Below, in pieces: positions 23,259 through 34,016 of a stretch of DNA of 64,000 bases; position 1 is the stretch's first letter; each line of letters begins with the position of its first letter. The stretch is taken from contig JAMFTG010000210.1 of assembly GCA_023974075.1 (NCBI GenBank), positions 124,001 through 188,000 of the forward strand, in the 5' to 3' direction. A program made the position numbers and the translations under genes. The DNA is from Chaenocephalus aceratus. Taxonomy: Eukaryota; Chordata; Actinopteri; Perciformes; Channichthyidae. Under the pieces are notes generated by a model, which was given only the letters and a program-made list of their open reading frames with translations, made no database searches and was not told the DNA's origin.

Positions 23259-23599
23259 CATGTCACTCACTCTGCCTGGTCTCACACACTATTAATTACA
23301 CAAAATAATTGTCAATTTAATTGAAAAGGTCGTTGATGCAATATACTAAATCAGCTCTTGGCACAAAGGAAATACTCATTAAATCATGGATTGGCTGTGA
23401 ACACATACTGTTCTATTGTATTGCATAGAAAGATGTGTTACTGTTGTGCTTGTAGTGGAAATACTGTTTGTAGTCGTAGATAGAAAAACAAAGATGGAAA
23501 ACATTTCACCATACATTGTTTAGGAGTTTTATATATATTGGGTGTTTATGGTTAATGTGGGAAATTAATAAGCAGAGCTGTTGCTGGTAAATTTGTGTG

Positions 23600-25388
23600 C
23601 CATCATAATAGTAATGTGTATACAGCGTTTCGTGAATATCTGGAAAACTATATGCAAGTAGTTTGGAGTCATTTGAGACATGTAAATCGTCAAAAATGGT
23701 ACATTCTCTGTTAGCTTACGTTCGCCCCGATTGAGCTAGCAACTATTTTATTCGCAATTTAACATGATATTGGATATGGGCTTAACTTGTCCTGGACTGG
23801 AATTTTCCCGATCTTTTCCCGAGGAGGTGTTTGCGAAAAAGCGCTTAAAATGCATGAATAACACAGATTTTTCAAAATGGCCGACTTTCTGGGGGGCGGG
23901 GCTAATGGAAGCTATTTTGAAATATGTCCGTAATTCCATCAGTAATGTCTGTGGCAAGATTGGGGTAGTTTGGAGAAACTATATGTGACTATTGCACAAT
24001 AGGGGGCGCTACTGAGCTGGTGTACAAAAATGTAAAAAAAATGTGTACAGTCTGGAAAAAGACGTGGGTTGTGACGTGTGTTCCAAGTTTTGCGTCCGAA
24101 AGTCATTTTAGCGATTTTGTGGCATTTAAATCGTCAAAATTGGTACATGTTCCGTTAGCTTACGAGCTCCCCGTTTGAGCAGTCGACTATTCATTCGCAA
24201 TTTAGCATCACATTGGATATGGGCTGATCTTGTCCTGGTTTGAAATTTTTTCGATCATTTTCCTAGGACAAGTATGCGAAAATGCGCTTAAAATGGACAT
24301 ATTTCAAAATGGCCGACTTCATGGGGGGCGGAGATAATGGAAGCCATTTTGAAATATGTCCGCATTTCCATGAGGAATCTCTGTGCCAAGTTTCGGGTAG
24401 TTCGAAGAAACTATATTTGACTACCGCACAATAGGGGGCGCTACTGAGACATATTTGCTAAAACGTCCGATTTTTTTCTACAGTCTGGAAAAGGTTGTGG
24501 GCTGTGACATGCGTTCCGAATTTAAAGGCCGTAACTCATTTTCTCCCCTACTTATGGCTCGGTACATTTTTTAACCCTTCGATTTCGAGAAAAAACTGAA
24601 TAGGACACGCCCACATTTTTCATTGGTTGCGACCCTTTAAATCTCAGTTTATACTCACCCTGCCAGTATGTCTATGACAATATATATATTTTTAGTCCAT
24701 CGGTTCTTGAGATATAAATTAGTTGTGTTTTTGGCGCCCCCTATTGTTCGAAATGAACATTGTTTGTTGTGCCTATTTCCCAAGACACACTGAACCTATC
24801 CACCGAAATCTGTGATATTTGGATACATTTTGGATGAATTGTGAGCATTTATGTGTAGGCCACACCCTTTTGCTAATACGTTTTGATTGATGTCGGCCAC
24901 ATTTTTCCACACCTCGTGCTCATTTTGTACGGTAATGTGTCTGCCCCTCCATTGATGCTGTGCACTAAGTTTGGTTTGTAAAATCAAGAAATTGGAATTT
25001 AAGTTAATATTTCAATGTTTTTCACATTATGCTAATTTAAAAAAAATCAAAGTAGGCGGAGCTTCGGGATATGTGAGGATAATATGTAGAGCTGCTCCAC
25101 CCGGATAAGTGTGCAAAATTTCAGGTCCGTCAGACTTACGCTGCGACTTTGTAAATTTTTCGAAACACTGAATTTACACAGGTGGCGCTAGAGAGCAAGT
25201 TGAACATTTTTCTCCCATCGAATCCAGAATGTTAACATTTTCACCGGTCCTGGCGGCGTTGCCAAATGTCGCTACATGAATAGTGTCGTAACCCTCTCAA
25301 AAACAGGTCGAAAGTGCAGAACCGGTAACAGAAGAATAATAATACTGACGATTTCAATAGGTCTTTGCACTACGTGCTCAGGCCCTAA
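23600..25388. repeat. Diverged tandem repeat ending in a common fish repeat terminus
   Basis: Two diverged copies of about 420 bp (roughly 23,640-24,010 and 24,090-24,440) share TTCAAAATGGCCGAC, GAAATATGTCCG and CACAATAGGGGGCGCTACTG. The segment ends with GAAGAATAATAATACTGACG and GTGCTCAGGCCC, which looks like the terminus of a dispersed repeat. The superfamily is not identified. Confidence 0.55.
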
Positions 25389-25421
25389 TTACAAAGTAAG
25401 GAGGTAGTAATTGTACAAAAA

Positions 25422-25490
25422 GGTGCTGTGGCTTAGCGGTCAAAGCGCCTGTCTCGTAAACAGGAGATCCTTCAACTCCCAGCAGTGCCT
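25422..25490 (+). pseudogene. tRNA-Thr(CGT) pseudogene, T-stem deleted
   Basis: Loop CTCGTAA, but the 5' side of the T-stem is missing (AGATCC joins directly to TTCAACTCCC). The 5' part is CGT/TGT-like and the 3' part AGT-like, so this is a deletion recombinant. Confidence 0.82.
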
Positions 25491-26319
25491 CTTTGTTACA
25501 TAGAGCATCTATTTAGATACAGCTCTCGTCGTTACCACGTTCAATTACATTCAATAGTAAATGTTTGGTAAGGTTTGTACTTGAAAATAACTTAGGTTAT
25601 AGTTTAAAGTTGACAGTTATCCACCTCTGAAGTAATGCGTTGGGTTAGTTTGTGTTTATAAGTTCGATTTTTAAAACTAGATGTATCTGATGCCCACTGG
25701 TAAATATCTATATAAGGAACAGTAATTGAGAAAATCATAATTTATAGAGGTTGGGTGTTCCTAAAAGCAACCGTTTTCACTTTCTACGGACAAATTAAAG
25801 CCTAAAAGAAAGACTCTAGAGCAGGGATGGGCTACTTGGATGGTGGGGACCACATCATTTATGTACTGGCCACCAGGGGGCCGCAGAGTTACTTGGAACA
25901 CACACACACACAAATTCCGTGTATTGCGTGTAATTATTAACAAATATACTAAGTCTGACATCTTCATTGACATTTTTCAATCTTTCAGGGAACATCCTCG
26001 AAGCTCACTAAACAAATATCAGTTCACAGAAATGTTATTTAATTTTTACAAGTGGCATGTTTGTGTTGAACAGGATTATTTAACAGTGGAATGAAACTAT
26101 TTTAAACTATTGGAAAGCACGGAAAATGCGTGTGCATTAAGATTAAACATTAAGATGACATTGTGTACGCGGCTCGCGACGTAACTAGGAGTCTAGTGGA
26201 CGGTATCAGTACTACAAGTAATACAAATAGAGCATCGGAGAGTGTTTGGTTATACTAACCGATACATTTAGAAAATTCAAGAGTAATGGCTATTGTTTTT
26301 GCTATTATTGACATTTTGT
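25491..26319 (+). repeat. AGT-to-Ile(TAT) spacer, copy 4
   Basis: Same long spacer as elsewhere, with CTCF-like motif at 25,867-25,884. It continues into the disrupted Ile(TAT) gene. Confidence 0.7.
25867..25884 (+). promoter_or_regulatory. CTCF-like motif
   Basis: Identical to the other six copies. Confidence 0.4.
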
Positions 26320-26374
26320 GCTCCAGTGGCGCAATCGGTCAGCGCGCGGTACTTATAAGACAGTCACTTGCAGA
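26320..26374 (+). pseudogene. tRNA-Ile(TAT), 5' part, split by hAT
   Basis: 5' exon (through CTTATA) and the first part of the intron, up to and including the left target duplication. The 3' part resumes at 30,321. Without the insertion the gene would have the usual 94 nt. As it stands the transcript would have to cross 3.9 kb, so it is presumably inactive. Confidence 0.92.
26367..26374. repeat. Left target duplication of autonomous hAT
   Basis: CTTGCAGA; other Ile(TAT) copies have CCTGCAGA here, so one substitution occurred after insertion. Confidence 0.88.
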
Positions 26375-26569
26375 CAGGGGCGGACCTAGCACATTTGGTG
26401 CCCTAGGCGAGCTTCACCACTGCGCCCCCCCCCCCCAAAAAAAATCAAAACATCTTAACAGTTATACAGTAAAGTACTGCACCTTTATTTATTACAAGCA
26501 AGAACAAGAGCTAAGAATAAATGTAAAGTTCACACTAAAGAATTAAAACAAACAACTTAGCTAACAAAC

Positions 26570-26595
26570 AATAATAATAATAATAATAATAATAA
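26570..26595. repeat. (AAT)n microsatellite
   Basis: About eight tandem AAT/TAA units in the transposase 3' flank. Confidence 0.9.
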
Positions 26596-26761
26596 CAAAC
26601 AATAAAAGAATGTGCACATTTGCTTTCAAAGAAAATTAAGAAGAAATGTCAAATAATCAACATATAATATGCTAAATAAATAACAAATTAAGAACTATTT
26701 ACATTCCACTCCCTAACATCACACAAGGTTAGCCTACATATTAGCTCCTACTGGTTTCCAT

Positions 26762-29021
26762 TTACAGTGCAATCCTTCTGGCCTTCCTCGCTGCAAAGTC
26801 ATCAATCACATCATCATATGAAATCTGACCACCAACCTCATGGTTAATACTGATTACAGCCAGACCACTGAGGCGTTCTTGAGCCATGGTTGACCTCAGG
26901 TATGTTTTCAAGAGTTTTAATTTGGAAAAACTCCTCTCGGCTGAAGCTACTGTTACTGGTAGCGTTGCACTGATCCGCAGAACAATACACAAGTTGGGAT
27001 ATATTTCGGTGAGCTGCTTTGTGTGTATGAATTTCAACAACTCAAGAGTTGTCATGCTCTTTGATGGCAAGTCAGGTAAATGTTCCAACTCCTGAGCCAG
27101 CTCCTTCCCATCCAAATCAGATTGCCCTCCATGGCTTAAGGTGTGTGCAAGTGCCTCTGCTTGCTTCATCAGCTCTTGGTGTGGCAGGTCTGGGACGTTG
27201 TACAGAATGCCAAACTTGTCTTGCACATGTTTAAGAGTGGTAAACCTCTCCTTTTGTGCTGACACTGCAGCATCCACCACCACGTTAAAGAAGGTTACCT
27301 CCAGATTTTGCAAGGCATCCCTCAATGGCTCATCAGGAGACTCATATGAGAAGTGCCTCTTTGTTGACTTCAGCCGCTTTTGCACAAGGACTGCGTCCAC
27401 ATTCATGTCTTCACACATGTCCTTGGCTGATGTTTGTGCAGCCACAAAGCCTGTGGCTCTGTAGGATTCGAGAGCTTTTTCAGTCTTTTTCAGTAGACTT
27501 ACTGCTACATCTACTTGCATTGTTTGGGACTGCAGGAGTTTGCTCACCTGCTGAATTTGACTTAGCATGTCATACCAGACCACTGTGCACAGTGCAAAGC
27601 GGAATGACCCGACTTCTTCTGCCAGAGACTGGGCTTCAATCCTGATGATTGGGTCTTTGGCCTGGTTTCTCACCTCAAGCAGTGCCTCTCTCACAGCTGC
27701 GGCTTCATATCGCAGAGGCTCCACAGCTTTCACTCTGCTCTCCCATCTGGTTTCTGACCACATTTTGAGTGAAAGGTTGACATGTTTCTTGAGGATGGCC
27801 CATCTCTGTGTAGAGGCAGAAAACAGGCAGTATAGCTTCTGCACAATGCCAAAAAATGATATGGCATCTTTGGAGCTTTTGGCAGCATCAGCAACGACCA
27901 AATTGAGTGTATGTGCCCCACAAGGCACAAATAAAGCTCTTGGGTTCAACTGCAGTAGCCTGGCCTGTACTCCCTTGTTCTTCCCTTTCATATTTGCGCC
28001 GTTGTCATATGACTGTCCTCTGCAGTCATCAAAGGCAATCTGCAACTCCTCCAGCCTCTTCAAAATCAGGGCGGACAAACTTTCACCAGTGGACTCCTCT
28101 GCTACTAGGAATCCCATGAAGTGCTCTTTAATCTGGGGGTCTTCTTCCAGTGTCACAATTCTGATGACTACTGACAGCTGTTCAGTGTGGCTAACATCCG
28201 GGGTGCAATCTAAAATGAGGGAAAAGTACTTGCATTTCTTTATTTCTTGCACTATTGTTGATAGAATCTTTCCACTGATGCATTCAATCAACTCATTCTG
28301 AATGGTTTTGCCCAAGTAGCTGTGGTGGGATGTTTGACTTTTAATCTTGTGGATGTGGTCTTTCATCACTGGGTCAAACTGCGCTAAAAGCTCAACCTCT
28401 TTCAAAAAGTTTCCATTTGAAGGAGAGTGGAGTATTTCTGTCTTTCCTCTCAATGCCATATTTCGCCCTGCCAGAGACTGTACAATAGCAACCAGTCGTG
28501 TCAGCACTGCTCTCCACTGACTCTTCTCTGCCTCAAGGAGGGCCTGCTCTTGTTTGTCTATTGTTGTACCTTGTTTTAATCGAACTGCCAATTCTTTCCA
28601 TGACGCCAAATTGTTCAGGTGTTCCGGACTATTTTCATGGCTGGTCAAAGCAGCACTTGCATTTTTCCAATCCGACAGTCCTGCATTTGTTAAATGAATT
28701 TGTTTTGGAGAGAAAAGTTGACAACAAAAACAAAAAAGACTGTTCTTCTTTTTTGAATATGTCACCCAACTTCTTTTGATCCTTTCTCCATTTACTAAGG
28801 TCCTGCTGAAGTACTGGTGGTGGCAACTTCTCCCATCATCTCTCCTTGGGAAAATGAAATCAGGTGTTATCTGATATGGTCCTCTGCGAACAAACTCTGT
28901 TCTCATTGTGTCTGTGAGATGTGAAGGGCAATCAGCAGGATCGGTTGGTAGTGGATCGTCTGTCTTTGCTGCATCTGGAGGGCATGTGAAGCACATTTTC
29001 TCACCTCATATCCACAATATC

Positions 29022-29078
<57 letters not shown>

Positions 29079-29968
29079 ACATTCACCAGGCACACACCTG
29101 AGAAGAGTGTATGGGTGGAATCTGTGGTGCAATCAGGATGAGATGCAGCAGGCTGTTCTGACGTTCCTTGTAGTGGTTCTGGGCCTATACATATATAGAG
29201 AACACACAAGAGCAAATATATTGGCTGGATTTCACATTAAATTATTTATCATCAGGAACATCTATTGACACATTGCACTCACCTGAGGAAGCCGGCACAG
29301 CTGAGGTGCATGGCTGTTCCTTGTCAACTAATTCAACAGGTGGTTCCAGATATTTTAAAAGTGAATCTAAAATGATACAACATTTGTATTATCAACATTG
29401 AATAATTTCCATTTGTTAAATGTAGCTATTATTTAGTTAATAAGCATTTGGACAGCCTGACAGGTCTGATTCAACTAATCAAGAGCTATGCCTATCTTAT
29501 TAGAACAGTTGAATCAGGTGTGTTAGTTCTGGGTTGGAACGCAAACATTCAACAGGACTGGAGTTGAGAACCCCTGAGCTAGTTAGCTAACGTTAGCGCA
29601 CATTATGACAGGGTTTGACTCGGATAGTCAATGTGCTTTCTGAGGTAAACTTAACGTTAGCTAACGTTACCAACTAACTAACATTCCACCACACTGGCTA
29701 GCTCGCTACACCAAAACTAACATTGTTATTATTACTAATATTTCTATTTCATGACACAACGAAAATAGCCTTATGACAGTTTTGACTGAATGGCAATAAC
29801 AAACGCTGGCTAGCTAACGTTGGCTTGGCTAACTAGCAAGATTACATGATCCATTCGCTAATGTTGACAATACAATCAAAATTGCATACCTTTCATCTTG
29901 GCACGTTTCTCTTCTTCTTCTTTTCTTCTTTTTTTATACTGCGCCCCGGATGGCTTTTGCCTCTTCAT
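26762..29968 (-). CDS. hAT transposase, TTF-type zinc finger family, four exons
   Basis: Exons, in coding order: 29968-29890, 29366-29283, 29184-29098 and 29004-26762. Every intron has GT-AG ends and all junctions are in phase 1, giving about 830 residues. Exon 1 begins MKRQKPSGAQ and is rich in Lys/Glu. Exon 4 carries a TTF-type zinc finger (HHQYFSR to FCFCCQLFS), then a DUF4371/RNase H-like transposase region, and ends with the hAT dimerisation region (SATLPVTVASAERSFSKLK). It would act in the nucleus to cut and paste the element using its terminal repeats. Related domesticated vertebrate proteins are ZMYM-like. The exon joins are inferred from splice sites, not from transcripts. Confidence 0.88.
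29024..29076. repeat. (CA)n microsatellite
   Basis: About 26 CA units in the third intron of the transposase gene. Confidence 0.97.
29440..29576. mobile_element. Possible hAT MITE fragment in intron 1
   Basis: The segment with TCTGATTCAACTAATCAAGAG, ending GAGTTGAGAACCCCTG, resembles a common fish MITE. The left end is not clear. Confidence 0.3.
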
Positions 29969-30320
29969 AGTTCTCTAACGTTAGTCTTTCTTTCCTCAAT
30001 GCTCAATTTTATAAACACTTGACCGATACCCATCAATGCACAGCGCTCTAGCATGTTCTGACTGTGAACACCTAAAGCAGAGGCTCTTAGACCGACCGTT
30101 TTAGATTTTTGGCTCATTTCCCCCTATGTTAGAATTGTTTTTGTATGTAAGAATAATGGTTGCAGATATAGAGGGGGGCGCAAAAACTACGCCAAGCAAA
30201 AAAAAAAAAAAAAAAAAAAAAATTTATTTGTATATTTATTTGTGTGCAATTTTTGGCGCCCCCCCTCTGGGTGGCGCTCTAGGCAACCGCCTGTATCGCC
30301 TGTAGGAAGCTCCGCCCCTG

Positions 30321-30328
30321 CCTGCAGA
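30321..30328. repeat. Right target duplication of autonomous hAT
   Basis: CCTGCAGA, matching the uninterrupted target in other Ile(TAT) introns. Confidence 0.9.
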
Positions 30329-30367
30329 GTGATGCCGAGGTTGTGAGTTCAAGCCTCACCTGGAGCA
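30321..30367 (+). pseudogene. tRNA-Ile(TAT), 3' part, split by hAT
   Basis: Intron end, 3' anticodon strand, T-arm and acceptor of the gene whose 5' part starts at 26,320. TTTT follows, as after intact copies. Confidence 0.92.
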
Positions 30368-30606
30368 GAGAAGTTTTAAACTGCATTCAAAGGATATTAT
30401 CTGGGTTACACTACTTGGAATGAAGCAGATGGAAAGTGTTTTTCGGTGCTCATTGAGTCATTCATTAAATCTCACAGGCCTAATATTGATGAATGTGACA
30501 GAAGCCATATGCATTGGACACACGGTAAATATGGTCATATGGCTTTGGTTTGCTTTGGATACAAAAAAAGAATTCAGTAGAGGGAAAGAAAAGGAAGCGA
30601 TTGAGA

Positions 30607-30679
30607 GGCGCTGTAGCTTAGCGGTCAAAGTGCCCGTCTTGTAAACAGGAGATCCTGGGTCCAAATCCCAGCAGTGCCT
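30607..30679 (+). tRNA. tRNA-Thr(TGT), C29 subtype
   Basis: Loop CTTGTAA, T25, C29-A41 mismatch, C55; it follows the split Ile(TAT) gene. Confidence 0.84.
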
Positions 30680-30936
30680 CTTTGTTACAGAAAACATCTC
30701 TTGGATTAAGTGTGTTATCCACCTCCAAATTAGGGGTTTGGTTTATTTTGGGCGTAAAACTATATTAGTGCATTCCCCATCTAATACTTGACTGTGACAG
30801 GATGCAACATTACAGCTCAAAATGTTGTTATTTTGGGACTTTATGAATAAAATATTTAACAGCCCGAAAGAACATGTGGAGAGATAAAGAGAAACAATGT
30901 AATTTACAAAGTAAGGAGGTAGTAATTGTACAAAAA

Positions 30937-31008
30937 GGCGCTGTGGCTTAGTGGTAAAGCGCCTGTCTCGTAAACAGGAGATCCTGTGTTCAAATCCCAG
31001 CAGTGCCT
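30937..31008 (+). tRNA. tRNA-Thr(CGT)
   Basis: Loop CTCGTAA; the T-stem CTGTG has one mismatch with CCCAG. Confidence 0.84.
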
Positions 31009-31291
31009 CTTTGATACAGAGATTATCTCCAAATTACAAGACTACCCAATAAGTAAATAGTTTCACATCCCACCACAACAGTGGCCTCTTCAATGTTCTT
31101 TCAAACAAAGTTATGTTTATATTCAGAGTTACTCACCCAAACTCATTGTGAGGATGTATAGGGTTTAAAAAAGAGTCAAATCAATTTCCTTTTAGCAAAA
31201 AAACTGTTGCAAAGCTGAGTGTTTTTTTGATCTAGTACTTTTTAAATCTGCTATCCCACTGTCTTCTTGCAACATAAATTGTGGTGAAGGA

Positions 31292-31364
31292 GGCGCTGTA
31301 GCTTAGCGGTCAAAGTGCCTGTCTTGTAAACAGGAGATCCTGGGTCCAAATCCCAGCAGTGCCT
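31292..31364 (+). tRNA. tRNA-Thr(TGT)
   Basis: Loop CTTGTAA, T25, C55. Confidence 0.86.
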
Positions 31365-31632
31365 CAATGTTAAGGAAACTATATCTTGAATCAGGTGTGT
31401 TATCCACCTCTGAAATAAGGGTTTGGTTTAGTTTGGGCGTAAACTATATTGGGCCATTACCAATCCAATACCTGACTGTGACAAGCGGACAAACACGATG
31501 CAACATGACAACTAAACATGTTTTCGGTTTGGGATTTTATGAAAGCACATTTTCACAGCGTGAATAAACATTTGTAGAAATAAAATGACACACTGGAAGT
31601 TAAAAAATAAGGAGGTAGTGGATGGAGAAACG

Positions 31633-31661
31633 GGCGCCGTGGCTAAGTTGTAAAGCGCCTG
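31633..31661 (+). pseudogene. tRNA-Thr 5' half (fossil)
   Basis: Recurring truncated half, GGCGCCG type. Confidence 0.8.
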
Positions 31662-31720
31662 TGAACAATGAAAGGAAACTACTGAGCACAGTGTCTGAGA
31701 AAAATGATGTCTGTAGGAGC

Positions 31721-31792
31721 GGTGCTGTGGCTTAACGGTAAAGCGCCTGTCTAGTAAACAGGAGATCCTGGGTCCAAATCCCAGCAGTGCCT
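31721..31792 (+). tRNA. tRNA-Thr(AGT) with TGT-type T-arm (mosaic)
   Basis: The D-arm and loop CTAGTAA are AGT type. The T-arm (GGTCCAAATCC, C55) and downstream spacer are TGT type. Confidence 0.85.
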
Positions 31793-32049
31793 CTTTGTTA
31801 CAGAAAACATCTCTTGGATTAAGTGTGTTATCCACCTCCAAATTAGGGGTTTGGTTTATTTTGGGCGTAAAACTATATTAGTGCATTCCCCATCTAATAC
31901 TTGACCGTGACAGGATGCAACATTACAGCTCAAAATATTGTTATTTTGGGGCTTTATGAATAACATATTTAACAGCCCGAAAGAACATGTGTAGAGATAA
32001 AGAGAAACAATGGAATTTACAAAGTAAGGAGGTAGTAATTGTACAAAAA

Positions 32050-32121
32050 GGCGCTGTGGCTTAGTGGTAAAGCGCCTGTCTCGTAAACAGGAGATCCTGG
32101 GTTCAAATCCCAGTAGTGCCT
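32050..32121 (+). tRNA. tRNA-Thr(CGT)
   Basis: Consensus except T66 (G7-T66 wobble). Confidence 0.92.
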
Positions 32122-32403
32122 CTTTGATACAGAGATTATCTCCAAATTACAAGACTACCCAATAAGAAGTTAGTTTCACATCCCACCACAAAAGTGGCCT
32201 CTTCAATGTTCTTTCAAACAAAGTTATGTTTATATTCAGAGTTACTCACCCAAACTCATTGTGAGGATGTATAGGGTTTAAAAAAGAGTCAAATCAATTT
32301 CCTTTTAGCAAAAAAAACTGTTGCAAAGCTGAGTGTTTTTGATCTAGTACTTTTTCAATCTGCTATCCCACTGTCTTCTTGCAACATAAATTGTGGTGAA
32401 GGA

Positions 32404-32476
32404 GGCGCTGTAGCTTAGCGGTCAAAGCGCCTGTCTTGTAAACAGGAGATCCTGGGTCCAAATCCCAGCAGTGCCT
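32404..32476 (+). tRNA. tRNA-Thr(TGT)
   Basis: Matches the TGT array consensus (C55). Confidence 0.88.
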
Positions 32477-32744
32477 CAATGTTAAGGAAACTATATCTTG
32501 AATCAGGTGTGTTATCCACCTCTGAAATAAGGGTTTGGTTTAGTTTGGGCGTAAACTATATTGGGCCATTACCAATCCAATACCTGACTGTGACAAGCGG
32601 ACAAACACGATGCAACATGACAACTAAACATGTTTTCGGTTTGGGATTTTATGAAAGCACATTTTCACAGCGTGAATAAACATTTGTAGAAATAAAATGA
32701 CACACTGGAAGTTAAAAAATAAGGAGGTAGTGGATGGAGAAACG

Positions 32745-32773
32745 GGCGCCGTGGCTAAGTTGTAAAGCGCCTG
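32745..32773 (+). pseudogene. tRNA-Thr 5' half (fossil)
   Basis: Duplicate of the half at 31,633. Confidence 0.8.
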
Positions 32774-32832
32774 TGAACAATGAAAGGAAACTACTGAGCA
32801 CAGTGTCTGAGAAAAATGATGTCTGTAGGAGC

Positions 32833-32904
32833 GGTGCTGTGGCTTAACGGTAAAGCGCCTGTCTAGTAAACAGGAGATCCTGGGTCCAAATCCCAGCAGT
32901 GCCT
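32833..32904 (+). tRNA. tRNA-Thr(AGT) with TGT-type T-arm (mosaic)
   Basis: Duplicate of the mosaic at 31,721, with the same crossover. Confidence 0.85.
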
Positions 32905-33161
32905 CTTTGTTACAGAAAACATCTCTTGGATTAAGTGTGTTATCCACCTCCAAATTAGGGGTTTGGTTTATTTTGGGCGTAAAACTATATTAGTGCATTC
33001 CCCATCTAATACTTGACCGTGACAGGATGCAACATTACAGCTCAAAATATTGTTATTTTGGGGCTTTATGAATAACATATTTAACAGCCCGAAAGAACAT
33101 GTGTAGAGATAAAGAGAAACAATGGAATTTACAAAGTAAGGAGGTAGTAATTGTACAAAAA

Positions 33162-33233
33162 GGCGCTGTGGCTTAGTGGTAAAGCGCCTGTCTCGTAAAC
33201 AGGAGATCCTGGGTTCAAATCCCAGCAGTGCCT
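33162..33233 (+). tRNA. tRNA-Thr(CGT)
   Basis: Matches the family consensus at every base. Confidence 0.93.
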
Positions 33234-33514
33234 CTTTGATACAGAGATTATCTCCAAATTACAAGACTACCCAATAAGAAGTTAGTTTCACATCCCACCA
33301 CAAAAGTGGCCTCTTCAATGTTCTTTCAAACAAAGTTATGTTTATATTCAGAGTTACTCACCCAAACTCATTGTGAGGATGTATAGGGTTTAAAAAAGAG
33401 TCAAATCAATTTCCTTTTAGCAAAAAAACTGTTGCAAAGCTGAGTGTTTTTGATCTAGTACTTTTTCAATCTGCTATCCCACTGTCTTCTTGCAACATAA
33501 ATTGTGGTGAAGGA

Positions 33515-33587
33515 GGCGCTGTAGCTTAGCGGTCAAAGCGCCTGTCTTGTAAACAGGAGATCCTGGGTCCAAATCCCAGCAGTGCCT
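33515..33587 (+). tRNA. tRNA-Thr(TGT)
   Basis: Matches the TGT array consensus (C55). Confidence 0.88.
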
Positions 33588-33856
33588 CTTTGTTACAGAA
33601 AACATCTCTTGGATTAAGTGTGTTATCCACCTCTGAAATAAGCGTTTGGTTTAGTTTGGGGGTAAAACTATATTGGGCCATTACCAATCTAATACCTGAC
33701 TGTGACAAGCGGACAAACACGATGCAACATGACAACTAAACATGTTTTCGGTTTGGGATTTTATGAAAGCACATTTTCACAGCGTGAATAAACATTTGTA
33801 GAAATAAAATGACTCACTGGAAGTTAAAAAATAAGGAGGTAGTGGATGGAGAAACG

Positions 33857-33885
33857 GGCGCTGTGGCTAAGTTGTAAAGCGCCTG
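33857..33885 (+). pseudogene. tRNA-Thr 5' half (fossil)
   Basis: Recurring half, GGCGCTG type. Confidence 0.8.
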
Positions 33886-33944
33886 TGAACAATGAAAGGA
33901 AACTACTGAGCACAGTGTCTGAGAAAAATGATGTCTGTAGGAGC

Positions 33945-34016
33945 GGTGCTGTGGCTTAACGGTAAAGTGCCTGTCTAGTAAACAGGAGATCCTGGGTTCA
34001 ACTCCCAGCAGTGCCT
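33945..34016 (+). tRNA. tRNA-Thr(AGT)
   Basis: Loop CTAGTAA; A15 and T25; T-arm normal (TTCAACT). Confidence 0.88.

Larger units (their letters stand above)
16576..25388. mobile_element. Composite 8.8-kb insertion block
   Basis: The spacer before the CGT gene is broken at GGAA (about 16,575) and resumes at TTACAAAGTAAGG (about 25,389). Everything between is foreign to the array and contains at least four different repeats. AATTA occurs at both edges, but I cannot decide a clear target duplication, so the number of insertion events is unknown. Confidence 0.75.
26375..30320 (-). mobile_element. Autonomous hAT transposon (3.95 kb)
   Basis: Ends are CAGGGGCGGACC at the left and GAAGCTCCGCCCCTG at the right, terminal inverted repeats of at least 10 bp. 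8-bp target duplications flank it. It encodes one spliced transposase on the minus strand with readable exons and splice sites, so it may be or recently have been active. Internal features include a C-run near 26,426, an (AAT)n tract, a (CA)n tract and an A-run near 30,200. Confidence 0.92.
31292..32403 (+). repeat. 1,112-bp tandem duplicate, copy 1
   Basis: A TGT - 5' half - AGT - CGT block nearly identical to 32,404-33,515. Differences seen are single substitutions (T25/C25, T66/C66) and one base in an A-run. Confidence 0.9.
32404..33515 (+). repeat. 1,112-bp tandem duplicate, copy 2
   Basis: Second copy of the block at 31,292, head to tail without intervening sequence. Confidence 0.9.

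Noticed and set aside
27567..28301. 244-codon plus-strand frame
   Set aside because: Antisense shadow of the hAT transposase exon.
26762..28996. Transposase ORF considered as a domesticated host ZMYM-like gene
   Set aside because: It is bounded by matching terminal repeats and target duplications, so it belongs to a mobile element.
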